A DNA stretch of 64,000 nt from CAZRRV01 sp045660865. Lineage in GTDB: Bacteria > Bacillota > Clostridia > Oscillospirales > Acutalibacteraceae. The stretch is taken from assembly GCA_045660865.1 (NCBI GenBank), contig JAZREP010000014.1, positions 1 through 64,000 of the forward strand. Direction: 5' to 3'. Position 1 is the first letter of the stretch; every line of letters starts with the position of its first letter. A model generated the notes under the pieces. The model was not told the origin of the DNA and did no database searches. It saw only the letters and a list, made by a program, of their open reading frames with translations. Below are positions 17,024 to 25,704 of this stretch, in pieces. The position numbers and the translations under genes are program-made.

Positions 17024-18901
17024 CTAATCAAGTTCCTTTTTACCGGTATATAATTCGTAATAGCGACCGTTTTGTTTTAACAAATCTTCGTGGTCGCCAC
17101 GCTCAATAATTTCTCCGTTTTCCAGTACCATTATAGCGTTGGCATTACGGACGGTGGATAGGCGGTGAGCAATTACAAAGGTGGTGCGGTTTTTCATAAG
17201 TCGGTCCATACCGTGCTCAATGTGGCGCTCGGTTCTAGTGTCAACCGAACTGGTAGCCTCGTCAAGCACTAAAATAGGTGCGTGGCTGATAGCGGCACGA
17301 GCAATGTTAAGCAATTGCCTTTGTCCTTGGGAAAGGTTAGTGCCGTCACCTTCAAGCACAGTGTTATATCCGTGTTCAAGCCGCATTATAAAGCTGTGAG
17401 CACTGGCGGTTTTAGCGGCTTCAATAACCTCTTCGTCGGTAGCGTCAGGCCGTCCGTAACGAATGTTTTCCATTACGGTACCTGTAAACAAATGGGTGTC
17501 CTGTAAAACCATTGCGATATTTTTGCGTAAAACATCTCGCTTGATATTGCGGATATCAACACCGTCAATTGTAATTTCGCCGTCGTCTATATCGTAAAAA
17601 CGGTTAAGCAAATTTGTTACGGTAGTCTTGCCGGCACCAGTAGAGCCGACAAAGGCTATCTTTTGACCCGGCTTTGCATAAAGTGAAATGTTTTTAAGGA
17701 TAACCTTTTCAGGTGTGTAACCAAAGGTTACGTTTTTAAATTCCACAAAGCCTTTCATATCAGGCATACTTTCAGCAGATTCTTTATCAGGCTGCTCAGG
17801 GCTTTCATCCATAATTTTAAAAACACGCTCAGCACCTGCGAGGGCAGAGAAAACGGTGGAAATTTGCATTGATAATTCATTTATGGGACGGGCAAACTGA
17901 CGGGAAAAATTAACAAATATTGAAAGGCCTCCCACATCAAAACGACCGAGTGCGCAAAGCACACCGCCGATACCGGCAGTTAACGAATAACACACCTGGC
18001 TGATATTACCCATAATGGGTCCCATAATACCGCCAAAGAATTGAGCGTACATCTGCTTGTCACGCAAATCTTCGTTGAGCTGTGAAAATTCTTCTACACA
18101 GGTGTCCTCGTGATTAAATACCTTAACAACCTTTTGACCCGACACGGTTTCCTCAATATATCCGTTTACAGCGCCCAAAGCCGCTTGCTGTGATGAATAA
18201 TATTTTCGGCTCTTCTTTGCAATAATTGCACCGCCTTTAGCAAAGACCGGCAAAAAGGCAAGCGTAATAAGTGTCAGCCAGAAATTGATATAAAGCATAA
18301 TGCTGATAGTACCGATAATGGAAATAGTGCCCGAAATAACGCTTACCAAAGCAGAGTCCAGCATAATGCCGATATTGTCAACGTCGTTGGTAAAGCGGCT
18401 CATAATTTCTCCGGTTGTTTCATTGTCAAAAAATCTTACCGGAAGGCTTTGCAGTTTTTTGAACAAATCGTTTCTTATTGTTTCAATTGAATTTTGCGAA
18501 ATGCGAAGCATTATTTGGTGTTGTATATAAGTGGACAACACCGAAACCAGATAAATGCCAATCATAATAAGCAGAGCATAAACCAAATAACTGAGCTTTT
18601 GGGCTATTGATGAGTCGGAATATGCAATTTCGTTAATAATAGGGCGAAGAATGTAAGAGCCTGCTAAACTTGTTGCCGTACTGATTAACATTAAAAACAG
18701 AACGGAAAGTAATCTAAGCCTATACTTTTTAATATAACCGAATAATCTGGAAATAGTGTGTTTTGTGTTTTTAGGTTTGCTGCCAAAAGCACGACGGTGT
18801 GCGGGACCTCCTTTTGGTCCGGCCATCATCGGTGCGTGCTTTTGATGTTCATTCTCACGGTTATATTGCTTTTTTAATACTTCTAAGGAACGGCCTGCCA
18901 T
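17024..18901 (-). CDS. ABC exporter half-transporter with consensus nucleotide-binding domain
   Basis: Type IV ABC exporter of 625 residues: a 60-residue basic cytosolic N-terminal tail, six transmembrane helices (about 65-350) and an NBD with Walker A GSTGAGKTT, signature LSQGQ, Walker B ILVLDEATS carrying the catalytic Glu, and switch AHR. Its start ATG overlaps the stop of the preceding gene by one base (TAATG), so the two are translationally coupled and almost certainly form a heterodimer of BmrCD/LmrCD/EfrAB type. This subunit supplies the catalytically competent Walker B. Substrate unknown; drug or lipid efflux is typical for the family. Confidence 0.9.
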   Translation of the reverse strand: MAGRSLEVLKKQYNRENEHQKHAPMMAGPKGGPAHRRAFGSKPKNTKHTISRLFGYIKKYRLRLLSVLFLMLISTATSLAGSYILRPIINEIAYSDSSIAQKLSYLVYALLIMIGIYLVSVLSTYIQHQIMLRISQNSIETIRNDLFKKLQSLPVRFFDNETTGEIMSRFTNDVDNIGIMLDSALVSVISGTISIIGTISIMLYINFWLTLITLAFLPVFAKGGAIIAKKSRKYYSSQQAALGAVNGYIEETVSGQKVVKVFNHEDTCVEEFSQLNEDLRDKQMYAQFFGGIMGPIMGNISQVCYSLTAGIGGVLCALGRFDVGGLSIFVNFSRQFARPINELSMQISTVFSALAGAERVFKIMDESPEQPDKESAESMPDMKGFVEFKNVTFGYTPEKVILKNISLYAKPGQKIAFVGSTGAGKTTVTNLLNRFYDIDDGEITIDGVDIRNIKRDVLRKNIAMVLQDTHLFTGTVMENIRYGRPDATDEEVIEAAKTASAHSFIMRLEHGYNTVLEGDGTNLSQGQRQLLNIARAAISHAPILVLDEATSSVDTRTERHIEHGMDRLMKNRTTFVIAHRLSTVRNANAIMVLENGEIIERGDHEDLLKQNGRYYELYTGKKELD

Positions 18902-20640
18902 TATTGCTTCGCCTCCTTATCTGTTTGGGAATAGTATATTTCTTTATACTCTTCATTGTTTTGCAAGAGTTCGGCGTGGGTGCCTATACCTGTAATTTGT
19001 CCTTCGTTCATAACAACGATTTTATCGGCATCCTTAACCGAGCCTATACGCTGAGCAATGATGATTTTTGTTACGTTTTTAAGGGTTGTTTTAAAGGAAT
19101 TGCGAATGACTGCCTCTGTTGCGGTGTCAACCGCACTGGTGCTGTCATCCAGTATTAAAATTTGTGGCTGTTTGAGTAAAGCGCGGGCAATACAGAGGCG
19201 TTGTTTTTGTCCGCCCGAAACATTTGAGCCGCCTTGACCAAGCTCGGTGTTATAGCCATCGTTAAAACCTTCTATAAAGCCGTCGGCAGCAGCTGCTTTG
19301 GCAGCGGATTTTAGCTCAGTTTCGGTAGCATCCTCTTTGCCCCAACGCAAGTTATCCTCAATACTGCCCGAAAACAAGACGTTTTTTTGCAGTACAACGC
19401 TGACCGCCTCACGAAGTGTGTGCAGCTTATAATTCTTAACATTTACACCGCCAATAAGCACCTCTCCGCTGTCAACATCATATAGTCTTGGCAAAAGGGA
19501 AACAAGTGTAGTTTTTCCGCAACCGGTAGAACCGATAATACCTACGGTTTCACCGGGGTTTATGGATAGATTTATGTTTTCCAAAACATAGCGCTCGCTG
19601 TTTTTATAGTATTTGAAATTTACATCTTTAAATACTATACTACCGTCAGCAACGGGAATATCCTCTGTAACAGTAATATCGGTAATGTCTATCTTTTCGT
19701 CAAGCACCTCTTTAATACGTTTAGCAGATGCCATAGCCCTTGAACTCATCATAAAGAGCATAGTTACGAACATTAAGGACATTAAAATTTGTGTAATATA
19801 GTTTACAAAGGAAATTAAATCACCGGGCAGCATACCGCCTTTAATAATTTGATTACCGCCAAACCAAAGCACGGCCACGGTTGTTAAATTCATAAACAGC
19901 ATCATTAAAGGTTGCATAAAAATCATTACCTGCATTGCATGCATACCGGCAGCCTTTAAATTACGGTTTGATTTTGCAAATTTCTCCTTTTCAAAATCCT
20001 CGCGAACAAAGGATTTTACAACTCTTACATTGGTAATGCTTTCTTGAATATTTGCATTTAATTTATCAATACGGTTCTGCATCCTGTTGAAACGGGGATA
20101 GCCGATTCCAATAAGTATAGCCTGAGTGCCGAGTATAAGCGGAACAGCAACAGCCAGAACAATAGAAAGGCGAGGGTTTATAATAATTGCCATAATGATT
20201 GCGCCAATGAGCATACCGGGGGCACGAAGGCACATACGCAACAGCATATTTATAAAATTTTGCATTTGTGTAACGTCGTTAGTTAAGCGGGTTACCAATG
20301 AGCCGGTGCTGAATTTATCAATATTTGCAAAAGAGAATCTTTGCACTCTTTTATAAACGTCTTTGCGAACATCGGTAGCAAAGTTTACGGCAGCCTTTGC
20401 GCCAAAATAAGCACCGCCAACACCGCCTGCCAGCATAATTAAGGCGCATAAAACCATTATGCCGCAAATGCTTAATACGTAACCTACGTTTTTGTCCGCA
20501 ATACCGTTGTTAATGATATTGCCGAATAGGCGAGGCATAAAAACCTCACCTAATATTTCTACAATCATACACAAGGGGCCAAGCAAAAAGTATTTCCAAT
20601 ATGGCTTTGCATAGCCTATCCATCTTTTCAAAAAAATCAC
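18901..20640 (-). CDS. ABC exporter half-transporter with degenerate nucleotide-binding domain
   Basis: A 579-residue partner of the next gene: six transmembrane helices then an NBD with Walker A GSTGCGKTT and signature VSGGQKQR. The Walker B ends ILILDDSTS, with Asp where Glu is catalytic, and the switch reads AQR instead of AHR. These two substitutions are the hallmark of the degenerate-site subunit in heterodimeric exporters such as TM287/288 and LmrCD. Starts within the MarR stop (4-nt overlap), placing the exporter under the MarR promoter. Confidence 0.9.
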   Translation of the reverse strand: MIFLKRWIGYAKPYWKYFLLGPLCMIVEILGEVFMPRLFGNIINNGIADKNVGYVLSICGIMVLCALIMLAGGVGGAYFGAKAAVNFATDVRKDVYKRVQRFSFANIDKFSTGSLVTRLTNDVTQMQNFINMLLRMCLRAPGMLIGAIIMAIIINPRLSIVLAVAVPLILGTQAILIGIGYPRFNRMQNRIDKLNANIQESITNVRVVKSFVREDFEKEKFAKSNRNLKAAGMHAMQVMIFMQPLMMLFMNLTTVAVLWFGGNQIIKGGMLPGDLISFVNYITQILMSLMFVTMLFMMSSRAMASAKRIKEVLDEKIDITDITVTEDIPVADGSIVFKDVNFKYYKNSERYVLENINLSINPGETVGIIGSTGCGKTTLVSLLPRLYDVDSGEVLIGGVNVKNYKLHTLREAVSVVLQKNVLFSGSIEDNLRWGKEDATETELKSAAKAAAADGFIEGFNDGYNTELGQGGSNVSGGQKQRLCIARALLKQPQILILDDSTSAVDTATEAVIRNSFKTTLKNVTKIIIAQRIGSVKDADKIVVMNEGQITGIGTHAELLQNNEEYKEIYYSQTDKEAKQ

Positions 20641-21071
20641 TCCTGTTTCTGTTTGGCAGAATTGTATTCTGCTATACGGCCCAATAGGCGAACTAATGTC
20701 TTGCTGTCCTCATCGCCAAGGAACTCAACCAACTGTTCTATGTTGTTTTGGCGGTGACGGTCCATTTTCATAACAACACCGGCGCCTTTAATTGTTAAAG
20801 ATACAAAAACGCTTCGTCGGTCATTTTCATCAACAGTTTTTTGTACATATTCAAGCTCATCTAAACGGTTAACTAATTGAGTGATGGAGGAACGGGTTAC
20901 TCCGAATGCGTTGCTAAGGTCGGAAATTGTTTGGTTCTTCCTTCCGCTATGTTTCAAAAAGATTAAAATACCAATCTCATTTGAGTGCAAATCACCGATT
21001 GCAGGTGGTTTAATTTTAGTGTTATGAAGCTTGTTCATACAACCAAGTATTTCTGCAGCAATTTTATTCAC
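20637..21071 (-). CDS. MarR family transcriptional regulator
   Basis: Winged-helix regulator of 144 residues with the MarR core: LSNAFGVTRSSITQLVNRLDELEYV as recognition helix region and DRRSVFVSLTIKGA as wing. The GTG start (21071) overlaps an out-of-frame ATG and follows AGGGGTG. It is the first gene of a tightly overlapping operon with both exporter subunits and very probably represses it until a ligand binds, as LmrR-type and MarR systems do (inference). Confidence 0.88.
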   Translation of the reverse strand: MNKIAAEILGCMNKLHNTKIKPPAIGDLHSNEIGILIFLKHSGRKNQTISDLSNAFGVTRSSITQLVNRLDELEYVQKTVDENDRRSVFVSLTIKGAGVVMKMDRHRQNNIEQLVEFLGDEDSKTLVRLLGRIAEYNSAKQKQE

Positions 21072-21090
21072 ATAAGCACCCCTTATACAT

Positions 21091-21107
21091 TTAATTAAAT
21101 TACTTAA
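21091..21107 (-). promoter_or_regulatory. Candidate MarR operator
   Basis: A 17-bp near-palindrome TTAATTAAATTACTTAA lies 20 bp upstream of the MarR start, with only two mismatched positions around the centre. MarR regulators usually bind such AT-rich palindromes over their own promoter. The promoter boxes themselves are not clear. Confidence 0.4.
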
Positions 21108-21157
21108 CTATTTTAGCACAAATAATCCTAAATTTGTTAACAAATATTAAATAAATA

Positions 21158-21203
21158 AAAAAATTCAGCTACATAACCGATTTTAAACGATTTTGTAGCT
21201 GAT
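21158..21203 (-). terminator. Terminator of the phosphohexomutase gene
   Basis: Minus-strand TCAGCTACA and TGTAGCTGA form a 9-bp stem with a 20-nt loop, followed by a run of seven T. It begins just after the mutase stop. Confidence 0.65.
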
Positions 21204-21213
21204 TTATTGTGAA

Positions 21214-22692
21214 TTATTTCAAAGGGGAAAGGTCTAATCCGTTGCAGGTTTCAAAAAACGGCGATAAATCATTCAGCATCGTCTTAATACCGCCCGGAAT
21301 ATCGCTTTCTAAATTAAAGGGCATTATCGGGTCGTGTACGCTTAATCTTAAAAGGAAAAAGCCCTGTTTAGTAGAAACCCTAAGTCCCTCATAGTTGTCC
21401 TCGGCAATGCACCAATCTTTATTTTTTAAAGCAAATTGTTCCAAGTTGTTAAGAACACTTTGACCATACTCTTTAAAATTAGTTTCCTTTATGGCAAAGC
21501 GAATTTCTTTTTCCTCAGCAGGAACTTTTAAAGTGTCAATAAGGCTCTCTAAATCCTTGCCTTCGGCTCGCAAATTTGCCAAATGGATTATGATTTTGGT
21601 GACCAGATAAGCGCCGTCATCAAGGAAATAATTTTCCTTTAAAGCGGCATGGCCGCTGGTTTCAATAGCCAAAGGTGCGTTTTGACCGATAGAGCATAGT
21701 CTTACAGCTTCGTTTATAACGTTTTTGTATCCACGTTTAAAGCGGTGGTGACGACCACCTAAATCTTCAATAAAGATTTTGAGTCCATCACTGGTAACGC
21801 TGTCAGTAACTATGGTGCTGCCCGGCTCGGTTTCTAAAACAATAGCGGTTGCCAAAGCAATTAAGCGGTTGCGGTTAATTTCCGAACCATTTTTATCAAC
21901 ACAAGCGGCACGGTCAACGTCGGTGTCAAAAATTACGCCGAAATCGGATTTGGATGATATTACAGCCTTAGAAATGCTTGCCATTGCAGCCGCATTTTCA
22001 GGGTTCGGGATATGGTTTGGGAACATTCCGTCGGGCTCTAAAAATACACTGCCTTCGGTATTTGCTCCCAAAGGCTCTAAAACCTTTGTAGCATAAAAGC
22101 CGCCGGCACCGTTACCTGCATCAACTACAATATGGAAGCCATCAAGCGGTTTGTCGGCTTCTTCCTTTTTTAAACCCTTGCAAATAATGTTGCGCAGATG
22201 TGCGCAGTATGTATCCATAAAGTTTAAAGGCTCTGCTTTTGCTGGAGCATCGGCTTTAAATTCATTTTGTTCAGCAAAGTCTAATACTGCATCTAAATCC
22301 TTGCTGTCAAGTCCGCCTGACGGCAAAAAGAATTTAAGCCCGTTACGGTCGCTCGGGTGATGGCTGGCGGTGATTTGCACCGCCGCAGACATACCCTCTA
22401 ATACAGTTGTCATAAACATAGCCGGGGTAGAGCTCAAACCGCAATCAAAAACGGTGATACCCTTTGTATGCAGTGCGGCAATTACCTGCTTCTTAATTCG
22501 GTCAGCGCTTATACGGCAATCGTGTCCAACAGCAACTTTTAAATCAGTGTTCAGCTTTTGTTTTAAATAATCGGCAAAACCACAAACAATACGGAAAACC
22601 GCACTGTCTGTTAAGGTTATATCAGCTCCCGAAATTTCGCTTGCAACGCCACGAATATCGGTTCCACTTTTTAATGATTTTAATTCACTCAT
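21214..22692 (-). CDS. Phosphomannomutase/phosphoglucomutase
   Basis: Alpha-D-phosphohexomutase superfamily enzyme of 492 residues that interconverts hexose 1- and 6-phosphates for sugar nucleotide synthesis. Active-site Ser110 lies in TASHHP, the Mg loop is DTDVDR (256-261), and the sugar-binding loop is ETSGH in place of the usual EESGH. The frame is open to 22794, but ATG 22692 has GAGGT five bases upstream and follows the small membrane ORF by 8 nt. The preference between mannose and glucose phosphate cannot be told from sequence. Confidence 0.88.
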   Translation of the reverse strand: MSELKSLKSGTDIRGVASEISGADITLTDSAVFRIVCGFADYLKQKLNTDLKVAVGHDCRISADRIKKQVIAALHTKGITVFDCGLSSTPAMFMTTVLEGMSAAVQITASHHPSDRNGLKFFLPSGGLDSKDLDAVLDFAEQNEFKADAPAKAEPLNFMDTYCAHLRNIICKGLKKEEADKPLDGFHIVVDAGNGAGGFYATKVLEPLGANTEGSVFLEPDGMFPNHIPNPENAAAMASISKAVISSKSDFGVIFDTDVDRAACVDKNGSEINRNRLIALATAIVLETEPGSTIVTDSVTSDGLKIFIEDLGGRHHRFKRGYKNVINEAVRLCSIGQNAPLAIETSGHAALKENYFLDDGAYLVTKIIIHLANLRAEGKDLESLIDTLKVPAEEKEIRFAIKETNFKEYGQSVLNNLEQFALKNKDWCIAEDNYEGLRVSTKQGFFLLRLSVHDPIMPFNLESDIPGGIKTMLNDLSPFFETCNGLDLSPLK

Positions 22693-22700
22693 TGTTACCT

Positions 22701-22835
22701 CTATCCGAAAATGAATCTTGCGGCAAATAATCCGATTAAGATTAGACCTAAGCAAATTGCTGTCCAAGCCACAGAGTACCAGAATACTTCCCAAGGTTTC
22801 AATTTTCTGTTTCTTCTAACTTTTTGTACTTGCAT
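22701..22835 (-). CDS. Small membrane protein of 44 residues
   Basis: ATG 22835 to TAG 22701. The peptide begins with a basic stretch (MQVQKVRRNRKLKPWEVFWY) and continues with one hydrophobic helix (about 21-38, rich in Ile, Leu, Gly and Ala), ending ARFIFG: an inside-positive single-pass membrane protein. GGGAGTG precedes the start by a normal distance and the phosphohexomutase ribosome site overlaps its stop, so the two are likely cotranscribed. No family recognised. Confidence 0.6.
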   Translation of the reverse strand: MQVQKVRRNRKLKPWEVFWYSVAWTAICLGLILIGLFAARFIFG

Positions 22836-22953
22836 TAAAATCACTCCCAATATAATTATTGACAGTAATCTTAATTTTTATTTTATATCCAACAATCTGT
22901 CCCGCTAATAGTATGGTAAAGGAGAGAAAACTAACTGCAGAATGGAGACAGGT

Positions 22954-23475
22954 ATGACAGTAAAGTTTATTGATAAAAAACTAAAAATAGTATTAAATGA
23001 AAAAGAAATGCGCCAAAACCCTATTTGCCTTAAAATATTAGACGATTCACCTGCCGAAGCCAGAGCAGCGTTATTGCAAATTTTCAAAATTGCCTGTAAA
23101 CGAATTGGTTTTTATTCTTTTACGGGTAGTCTTTATATTGAAGTGTGTCCCGGGCCTTCAGGAACCTGCACTATTTACTACGCACCCGAGCAAAAACTAA
23201 CAGGGGATAAACTGTTACTGAGGTTTAATTGCTTGGGTGATATGCTTGATTTTATTGCCAATTTAAAGCAGACAAAATACGAAAATTTAACGGCTGCGCT
23301 TTATATGGGTGAGAAAGTATATTTGTATTTAAACGGTTATGATTGCGAACTGCTGACGGTGGGTAAGGAGTATGCAACGCTTATTCTAAATAGGCAGGAT
23401 ATTGCCAAAATTTTAGAACAAAGCAAATTGCAATGGACAGATGTTAAGTTGTCCCAAATCAGCAAATATTTATGA
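22954..23475 (+). CDS. MecA-like adaptor protein (tentative)
   Basis: A 173-residue cytosolic protein. The first 85 residues follow the MecA N-terminal pattern: a short beta strand (VKFIDKKLKIVL), a helical segment, then GFYSFTGSLYIEVCPGPSGTCTIYY. The second half resembles the degenerate MecA C-terminal domain (LYLNGYDCELL, then an A-rich helix). MecA proteins deliver substrates to ClpC and restrain competence. An ATG at 22942 is in frame, but GGAG lies six bases before 22954. It overlaps the convergent rpe gene by 17 bp at the 3' end. The family call is from pattern only. Confidence 0.6.
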   Translation: MTVKFIDKKLKIVLNEKEMRQNPICLKILDDSPAEARAALLQIFKIACKRIGFYSFTGSLYIEVCPGPSGTCTIYYAPEQKLTGDKLLLRFNCLGDMLDFIANLKQTKYENLTAALYMGEKVYLYLNGYDCELLTVGKEYATLILNRQDIAKILEQSKLQWTDVKLSQISKYL

Positions 23476-24106
23476 TTTCTTTGGCAGTTTCTTCTATATT
23501 ATCGGAACGGAACAGGGAAGTGCCGACAACTAATGTGGTAGCACCTGCTTTAACAGCCTGTTTGGCAGTTTCTACATTGATGCCGCCATCAACTTCAAGC
23601 TCCAGGTTTATTCCTTGCCTTTTTGCTTCTTTTGAAAGTTTTTCAAGTTTATCGAGTGCAGAGGGCATAAATTTTTGGCCGCCGTAACCGGGCTCAACCG
23701 ACATTACAAGAACCATATCACATAAAGGCAAAAACTCATAGATTTCTTCAGGGTTTGTTGCGGGTTTTATTGTTAGGCAAGATTTACAGCCTAATTCTCT
23801 TATTTTTTTCAATGTCTCAGCGACAGGTGAGCCGGCCTCGTAATGAAAGCCCAGCCAGTCAGCATATTCGGCAAATTTATCTATATAACGGTGGGGTTTA
23901 TCAATCATTAAATGAATATCCAAAGGAATATTTGTGTGCTGCTTTATAGAACGGATTAGCGGAATACCAAAAGAAATATTGGGTACAAAGGTGCCGTCCA
24001 TAACATCCATATGCAGCATTTGTACACCGGCACGCTCTAACCTTTCGATTGTCGGTATAAGTTCCAAATAATCACAGCCCAATATACTGGGTGAAAGCTT
24101 GGCCAT
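23459..24106 (-). CDS. rpe: Ribulose-phosphate 3-epimerase
   Basis: TIM-barrel enzyme of the pentose phosphate pathway interconverting ribulose 5-phosphate and xylulose 5-phosphate, 215 residues. Metal and catalytic motifs: SILGCD near the N-terminus, MHMDVMDG, DIHLMI, SVEPGYGGQKF and LEVDGGIN, then the phosphate loop VVGTSLF. A good AAGGAGG site precedes the ATG. The product of the xylAB operon is this enzyme's substrate, although the genes are not linked in an operon. Confidence 0.95.
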   Translation of the reverse strand: MAKLSPSILGCDYLELIPTIERLERAGVQMLHMDVMDGTFVPNISFGIPLIRSIKQHTNIPLDIHLMIDKPHRYIDKFAEYADWLGFHYEAGSPVAETLKKIRELGCKSCLTIKPATNPEEIYEFLPLCDMVLVMSVEPGYGGQKFMPSALDKLEKLSKEAKRQGINLELEVDGGINVETAKQAVKAGATTLVVGTSLFRSDNIEETAKEIINIC

Positions 24107-24190
24107 TAAATACCCCTCCTTGAATATTGCTTACAATACAATTTTAACCTAAATTTCAAAGGAATGCAACTTGATTTTACTTAAAATTAC

Positions 24191-24219
24191 TTGTTTTTTT
24201 ATATTGGGTATACTATAAT
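24191..24219 (+). promoter_or_regulatory. SigA-type promoter of the sulfhydrylase gene
   Basis: TTGTTT (24191-24196), 17 bp, TATAAT (24214-24219), 31 bp before the start codon. I saw no SAM or T-box leader in the short untranslated region. Confidence 0.65.
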
Positions 24220-24250
24220 ATAAAAAATAAAGTTAATTGGAAGTGATTCT

Positions 24251-25519
24251 ATGAAGCTCGAATCAATTTGCGTGCAAGGCGGTTGGCAGCCTAAAAACGG
24301 TGAGTCACGCGCTTTACCTATTTTTCAGAGCACAACTTTTAAATATGAAGATGCCAAAACAATGGCGGATTTATTTGACTTTAATGCCTCGGGCCATTTT
24401 TATACTAGGTTAAGCAACCCTACATTAGAGGCGGTAGAAAAAACTATTGCTGATATGGAGGGCGGTGTTGGCGCTATGCTGACTTCGTCGGGTCAGGCAG
24501 CAACCTCAATGTCCATTTTAAATGTCTGCAAAAGCGGTGACCACGTAATTTCCTCAAACTCAATTTACGGCGGTACATTTAATCTTTTCAACGTAACTAT
24601 GCGTAAACTGGGTATTGATTTTGACTTTGTTTCAGTTGATGCTACAGATGAGGAGATAGAGGCACTTATAAGACCTAATACCAAGGTTATCTTTGGTGAA
24701 AGCTTGGCTAACCCTGCTTTAACGGTATTTGATATTGAGCGATTTGCAAAAATTGCGCATAAGCACGGTATACTCCTTATAGTTGACAATACCTTCCCAA
24801 CACCGTATAATTGCCGTCCTTTTGAGTGGGGTGCTGATATAGTTGTACACTCCACCTCAAAATATCTTGATGGTCATGCTGTGTCTCTCGGTGGCGTAAT
24901 TGTTGATTCCGGCAATTTTGATTTTGAAGCCAGCGAAAGATTTAAAGATTTTTGTGCACCTGATGATTCATATCACGGTCTTGAGTATGTTAAGCATTTC
25001 GGTAAAGCGGCATTTATTGCCAAAGCAAGAGCTCAAATGATGAGAGATTTCGGTACCCAAATGTCACCGACAAATGCTTTCCTTTTAAGCCTCGGTATCC
25101 AAACACTTCATCTGCGTATGGAACGCCATTGTGAGAATGCTTTAAAGGTGGCAAAATACTTGCAAAATCACCCGAAGGTAGAGTGGGTGCGTTTCCCCGG
25201 TTTAGAAGATAATCCGTATTACGAGTTGGCAAAAAAATATATGCCTAACGGTACCAGCGGTGTTATTTCATTCGGTATTAAGGGTGGTCGCACCGCCGCA
25301 GCTAGTTTTATGGAAAACACCGAGCTTGCTGCAATGGTAATCCACGTAGCAGATGCAAAAACCTGCGTTTTGCACCCTGCAAGCACAACACACCGTCAGT
25401 TAACCGACCAACAGTTGATTGACTGCGGAATCACACCCGGTCTTATCCGTATGTCTGTGGGATTAGAAAATATTGATGATATTATCGCAGACATTGAAAA
25501 GGCATTGCAGTCCTGCTAA
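24251..25519 (+). CDS. O-acetylhomoserine sulfhydrylase-like PLP enzyme
   Basis: Cys/Met-metabolism PLP-dependent enzyme of 422 residues. PLP Lys204 lies in HSTSKYLDGH; other family marks are YTRLSNPT (phosphate contact), SSGQAA, and IVDNTFPTP. The GGWQPKNGESRALPIFQSTT start and overall length match O-acetylhomoserine (thiol)-lyase (MetY), which makes homocysteine or methionine precursors from sulfide. A methionine gamma-lyase is the main alternative and cannot be excluded by sequence reading. It is monocistronic with its own promoter and terminator. Confidence 0.85.
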   Translation: MKLESICVQGGWQPKNGESRALPIFQSTTFKYEDAKTMADLFDFNASGHFYTRLSNPTLEAVEKTIADMEGGVGAMLTSSGQAATSMSILNVCKSGDHVISSNSIYGGTFNLFNVTMRKLGIDFDFVSVDATDEEIEALIRPNTKVIFGESLANPALTVFDIERFAKIAHKHGILLIVDNTFPTPYNCRPFEWGADIVVHSTSKYLDGHAVSLGGVIVDSGNFDFEASERFKDFCAPDDSYHGLEYVKHFGKAAFIAKARAQMMRDFGTQMSPTNAFLLSLGIQTLHLRMERHCENALKVAKYLQNHPKVEWVRFPGLEDNPYYELAKKYMPNGTSGVISFGIKGGRTAAASFMENTELAAMVIHVADAKTCVLHPASTTHRQLTDQQLIDCGITPGLIRMSVGLENIDDIIADIEKALQSC

Positions 25520-25535
25520 CAATTATTAATATTAG

Positions 25536-25582
25536 AATTGCGGTTTGCTGTTTTTACAGTAAACCGCAATTTTTGTTTTATT
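25536..25582 (+). terminator. Terminator of the sulfhydrylase gene
   Basis: AATTGCGGTTTGCTGT and ACAGTAAACCGCAATT form a long stem with one wobble, then TTTTTGTTTT. The next 120 bp before the deacetylase hold nothing else I can support. Confidence 0.8.
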
Positions 25583-25704
25583 AGCAGGACTTTTTATTAC
25601 AAATTGAAATAAAATTCGACAAATTGTAATAAAGTTTTAATTGACTGGTGAATTAAAGGGGTATAAAATGTAAAATACACATTACACTATGCAAGGGGGG
25701 GGCG

